Source: Aneurinibacillus sp. Ricciae_BoGa-3
GTDB lineage: Bacteria; Bacillota; Bacilli; Aneurinibacillales; Aneurinibacillaceae
Assembly: GCF_028421645.1 (NCBI RefSeq)
Contig: NZ_CP116887.1
Location: forward strand, 4,337,501 to 4,401,500
Reading direction: 5' to 3'
Length of the DNA stretch: 64,000 bases
Made by a program: the position numbers and the translations under genes. Each line of letters begins with the position of its first letter. The stretch's first letter is position 1. Positions 60,614-64,000 of the stretch are shown piece by piece. The notes under the pieces were generated by a model that had not been told where the DNA came from, searched no databases, and worked only from the letters and a program-made list of their open reading frames with translations.

Positions 60614-61357
60614 TTATTTTAGCATCTTGCCTAATCGCTTGCCTGCCTCTATTACCCGGGGCGCGATTTCTTCCATCTGTTCCATGGTAAAGCGGTTCGA
60701 AGGGCCGGACACCGATAGTGCCGCCACAAGCTGCCCCCGCCTGTTAAAAAGCGGGACAGACACAGCTGCTGCGCCTTCCTCCCTTTCACCCACACTAATG
60801 GCGTACCCTTTATGGCGGATTTCCTCGAGCTGTTGAAGGTAAGCTGTGCGTTCGATGGATTCAGGCCAGTCGGGATCCGACAGAATGCTGTCTACTGTTT
60901 CGTTATCCGCATACGCGACTAACACTTTGCTCGAAGCCCCAACGTATAAAGGAAGGCGGACCCCGATCGGCGCCACCCTGCGGATGGTCTGGGTACTTTC
61001 CACTGCTTGCACGCGCACCCTGTCATTGCCGCTTCTGACATACAGGCTGATGGTTTCTTCGATTTGGTCGCGCAGACGGATCATTTCAGGCAACAGGATG
61101 GTAGCTGGGTCATCCTCCTGAATCAAATTCGCAGACAACTCCCAGATGCGAAAGCCGAGGCGGTATTTTTCCGTATCCTGGTGACGTGCCAGAAACCCTC
61201 TCCCTTCCAAAGAAGCCAGCAGCCGGTAAACCGTACTTTTATTCAATCCTACCCGATGGGATATCTCCGTTAACGTTAATTCTTTTTCTTCTATAAAACA
61301 AAGCAAAATATCGAGAGCCCGGTCGGCTGCCCGCACCGTACTTTTACCCTCAGGCAT
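60614..61357 (-). CDS. IclR-family transcriptional regulator
   Basis: 247 residues: an N-terminal winged helix ([33 protein letters not shown], ~10-48) and a C-terminal IclR effector domain ([20 protein letters not shown], ~124-143; [20 protein letters not shown], ~181-200). IclR regulators often control carbon metabolism near their own gene. It is divergent from the second aconitase gene, with a 225-bp gap that contains that gene's promoter and a perfect palindrome, so control of aconitase is plausible. Effector unknown. Confidence 0.85.
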   Translation of the reverse strand: MPEGKSTVRAADRALDILLCFIEEKELTLTEISHRVGLNKSTVYRLLASLEGRGFLARHQDTEKYRLGFRIWELSANLIQEDDPATILLPEMIRLRDQIEETISLYVRSGNDRVRVQAVESTQTIRRVAPIGVRLPLYVGASSKVLVAYADNETVDSILSDPDWPESIERTAYLQQLEEIRHKGYAISVGEREEGAAAVSVPLFNRRGQLVAALSVSGPSNRFTMEQMEEIAPRVIEAGKRLGKMLK

Positions 61358-61486
61358 ATACTCACTCCCTGTTCTTCCGTTGCGTTTCGCTTGTTGAAAC
61401 CACGTTGCATTATTGTCACATTATACATCACTTTAATCAATACAGTAAACCGGCTTCATAACACTCAAAAAAGTTTAAAAAGACTA

Positions 61487-61516
61487 TTGAACGTTCCGTA
61501 CAAAAGGAAGTATAAT
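61487..61516 (+). promoter_or_regulatory. SigA promoter of the second aconitase gene
   Basis: TTGAAC (61487-61492), 18-bp spacer, TATAAT (61511-61516); transcription would start near 61523, leaving a ~60-nt leader. Confidence 0.75.
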
Positions 61517-61537
61517 AGTATCGGTAAGAGAAACCGG

Positions 61538-61554
61538 GTTTCATTGTATGAAAC
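61538..61554 (+). promoter_or_regulatory. perfect palindrome in the aconitase leader
   Basis: GTTTCAT-TGT-ATGAAAC, 7-bp arms, about 15-31 nt after the predicted start site and about 30 bp before the start codon. It may be a repressor operator or an RNA hairpin. Confidence 0.55.
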
Positions 61555-61582
61555 TATCCTAAACGTACGGGGAGGAATTAAC

Positions 61583-64000
61583 TTGGCTAAAAAAGATGCC
61601 TACAACGTTCGCCAAACCCTTAAAGTTGGCGACAAATCTTACGCATACTACTCTCTGCAAGGACTTGAAGATAAAGGGTTAGGTTCTGTGTCTAAACTGC
61701 CTTTCTCTATTAAAGTGCTTCTGGAAGCTGCTGTCCGCCAGTTTGACGGAGTGGCAATCACAGAAGATCATGTAAAACAGCTTGCAACCTGGACAGAAGG
61801 CCGCGATGCAAATCAGGAAGTTCCTTTCACACCTTCTCGCATTGTTCTGCAGGACTTCACAGGCGTCCCTGCCGTTGTTGACCTCGCAGCTATGCGCCTT
61901 GCTATGAAAGAAATGGGCGGCAACCCTGAGCGCATTAACCCGCTCGTACCGGTTGATCTCGTTATTGACCACTCTGTAATGGTTGATGATTTCGGCAACC
62001 CGAACGCTCTTGAAAATAACATGACACTTGAATTTAAGCGCAACCAGGAACGCTATCGTTTCCTCCGCTGGGCTCAAACTGCATTCAACAATTTCCGCGC
62101 AGTTCCTCCTGCAACGGGTATCGTTCACCAGGTAAACCTTGAATACCTCGCTTCTGTAGCCGCTACCCGCGAAGTTGACGGCGTGGTTGAAGTATTCCCG
62201 GATTCCCTGGTTGGTACAGACTCCCATACTACGATGATTAACGGCCTCGGCGTTGTAGGCTGGGGTGTCGGCGGTATTGAAGCAGAAGCCGGTATGCTTG
62301 GACAGCCTCTGTACTTCGTAACACCGGAAGTTGTCGGCTTTAAACTGACAGGCAGCCTGGCTGAAGGTGCTACAGCTACTGATCTTGCTTTAACAGTGGT
62401 TAACATTCTCCGTAAAAAAGGAGTAGTAGGCAAATTCGTTGAATTCTATGGCCCAGGCCTTTCTGCCATTACGCTCGAAGACCGTGCGACTGTTGCCAAT
62501 ATGGCTCCTGAATATGGCGCAACAATGGGCTTCTTCCCGGTTGATAGCGAAACGCTTCACTTCCTTCGCGCTACTGGCCGCTCCGAGGAGCAGGTGGCAC
62601 TTGTTGAAGCTTACTACCGTGCACAAGGTCTATATCGTGAAGATAATACGCCGGATCCTGTATTCTCTGAAACAATTGAACTTGATCTTGGTTCGGTTGT
62701 GCCAACTCTTGCTGGTCCGAAACGCCCTCAGGATCGCATCGAGCTTACTTCCATGAAGGAAGCGTTTAACGATGCTCTTCGCACTCCGCTTGATAAAGGC
62801 GGCTTCGGCTTAAGCGACGAAGAAATCGAGAAGAAAGTTCCAATTGTCCACAAGAATGGCAAAACATCTGAACTCACTTCAGGTGCCGTTGTGATCGCGG
62901 CTATTACAAGCTGTACGAACACTTCCAATCCAAGCGTTATGCTCGGTGCAGGCCTTGTGGCGAAAAAAGCCGTGGAAAAAGGTCTTGTAAAACCTGAATA
63001 CGTGAAAACAAGCTTAACTCCAGGTTCCCGCGTGGTTTCACAATACCTGCAGGACGCTGCATTAATTGAACCGCTTGAAAAACTTGGCTTCTATACAGCA
63101 GGTTACGGCTGCGCTACATGTATTGGTAACAGCGGTCCGCTGCCTGAAGAAGTGGGCAATGCCATTGCTGAAAATGATTTAACGGTTGCCTCTGTTCTTT
63201 CCGGTAACCGTAACTTTGAAGGCCGCGTCCATCCTCAAGTAAAAGCAAACTACTTGGCTTCTCCACCGCTTGTTGTGGCTTATGCCATTGCCGGTACAGT
63301 AAACATCGACCTGACAACAGAGCCGCTCGGTTACGACCAAAACAACCAGCCTGTCTATCTGAAAGATATCTGGCCAACGAACGCAGAAATCAAACAAACC
63401 ATCGCAAAAGCACTCCGTCCGGAATCCTTTGCGAAGGAATATGGCAATGTATTCACAGCAAATCCACGCTGGAATTCAATCGAATTCCCTGAAGGGCAGC
63501 TGTATGAATGGGATGATAAATCCACATACATTCAACAGCCTCCATTCTTCAGCGGCTTAAGCGCTCAGCCTGGATCTATTCATGAAATTGTCGGCGCAAA
63601 AGCATTGGCGTTCCTTGGAGATTCTGTAACAACCGACCATATCTCTCCTGCTGGTAACATCAAAGCTGACAGCCCCGCAGGCCTGTACCTGCAAAGCCAT
63701 GATGTTCCAAAAGAAGACTTTAACTCTTACGGTTCACGTCGTGGTAACCATGAAGTGATGATGCGCGGTACTTTTGCCAACATCCGCATCCGCAACAAAA
63801 TGGCTCCTGGTACAGAAGGCGGCGTAACCACTTACCTGCCTACAGGTGAAGTAATGCCAATCTATGATGCTTCTATGAAATACCAAGATGCTGGCACACC
63901 GCTTGTTGTTATTGCAGGTAAAGAATACGGTACAGGAAGTTCCCGTGACTGGGCAGCGAAAGGTACATTCCTCCTGGGCGTAAAAGCGGTTATTGCTGAG
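61583..64000 (+). CDS. citB: aconitate hydratase (second paralogue), 3' end beyond window
   Basis: Starts at a TTG (61583) with GGGGAGG 7 bp upstream and runs open to the window end (806 codons). It is a full-length-type cytosolic aconitase/IRP: [4Fe-4S] ligands at C444 ([11 protein letters not shown]), C510 and C513 ([11 protein letters not shown]), and [10 protein letters not shown] near the end of the visible part. Compared with the copy at 7368, it has the more codon-biased, highly expressed look (frequent GAA, CGC, GGC, CTT) and a strong consensus promoter, so it is probably the main TCA-cycle enzyme. A divergent IclR gene lies upstream. The last ~100 residues are outside the window. Confidence 0.93.
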   Translation, partial: MAKKDAYNVRQTLKVGDKSYAYYSLQGLEDKGLGSVSKLPFSIKVLLEAAVRQFDGVAITEDHVKQLATWTEGRDANQEVPFTPSRIVLQDFTGVPAVVDLAAMRLAMKEMGGNPERINPLVPVDLVIDHSVMVDDFGNPNALENNMTLEFKRNQERYRFLRWAQTAFNNFRAVPPATGIVHQVNLEYLASVAATREVDGVVEVFPDSLVGTDSHTTMINGLGVVGWGVGGIEAEAGMLGQPLYFVTPEVVGFKLTGSLAEGATATDLALTVVNILRKKGVVGKFVEFYGPGLSAITLEDRATVANMAPEYGATMGFFPVDSETLHFLRATGRSEEQVALVEAYYRAQGLYREDNTPDPVFSETIELDLGSVVPTLAGPKRPQDRIELTSMKEAFNDALRTPLDKGGFGLSDEEIEKKVPIVHKNGKTSELTSGAVVIAAITSCTNTSNPSVMLGAGLVAKKAVEKGLVKPEYVKTSLTPGSRVVSQYLQDAALIEPLEKLGFYTAGYGCATCIGNSGPLPEEVGNAIAENDLTVASVLSGNRNFEGRVHPQVKANYLASPPLVVAYAIAGTVNIDLTTEPLGYDQNNQPVYLKDIWPTNAEIKQTIAKALRPESFAKEYGNVFTANPRWNSIEFPEGQLYEWDDKSTYIQQPPFFSGLSAQPGSIHEIVGAKALAFLGDSVTTDHISPAGNIKADSPAGLYLQSHDVPKEDFNSYGSRRGNHEVMMRGTFANIRIRNKMAPGTEGGVTTYLPTGEVMPIYDASMKYQDAGTPLVVIAGKEYGTGSSRDWAAKGTFLLGVKAVIAE

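Overview
The window reads as chromosomal DNA from an aerobic, spore-forming member of the Bacillales, probably Aneurinibacillus/Brevibacillus-like; this placement is inference. The evidence is lutABC with L-lactate permease, CcdC, MnmA, NamZ, an RsbR-type STAS protein, AdeR/Ald, CtaA/CtaB, YusF, UvsE, a SAM-I riboswitch on metH, strong Shine-Dalgarno sequences and frequent TTG/GTG starts. There is no rRNA, CRISPR array or intact prophage.

Layout. 1-6.4 kb: a small Cys-rich peptide gene whose ribosome site lies in a hairpin loop, then a complete lactate-utilisation locus (lutR-lutP-lutABC). 6.4-16.5 kb: ccdC, a first full-length aconitase, mnmA, a 3D-domain wall protein, a DHH phosphoesterase, chaB, namZ, a DUF3891 protein and small genes. 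16.6-24.5 kb is accessory: a giant SF1 helicase with a C-terminal Vsr/DUF559-like nuclease, followed by a decayed IS1182-like element inserted exactly in the loop of a bidirectional terminator and itself carrying a second dead IS. 24.7-29.8 kb: an RsbR paralogue, then an envelope-stress-like module (secreted repeat protein, response regulator, histidine kinase, small membrane protein, PspA) whose three promoters share one direct-repeat box at constant distance from the -10. 30-38 kb: mixed genes including a secreted asparaginase beside a chemoreceptor, a candidate small RNA, MarR-operon debris and a solitary tRNA-Thr(CGT). 38-52.6 kb: ugd plus glycosyltransferase, ald/adeR, tRNA-Leu(CAG), two components of an amino-acid ABC importer, a PrmA-like methyltransferase, ctaAB, yusF-nudix, uvsE and an M20 dipeptidase. 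52.7-64 kb: a SAM-riboswitch-controlled metH plus homocysteine methyltransferase/MTHFR operon, a DMT transporter, an IclR regulator and a second aconitase that runs off the window.

The least explained structures are a family of three ~260-305 bp interspersed repeats with long imperfect inverted ends (15.0, 52.7 and 59.9 kb), the three-promoter regulon of the two-component system, and the Cys-rich peptide at the left edge. All functional calls come from reading the sequence; no database search was run.
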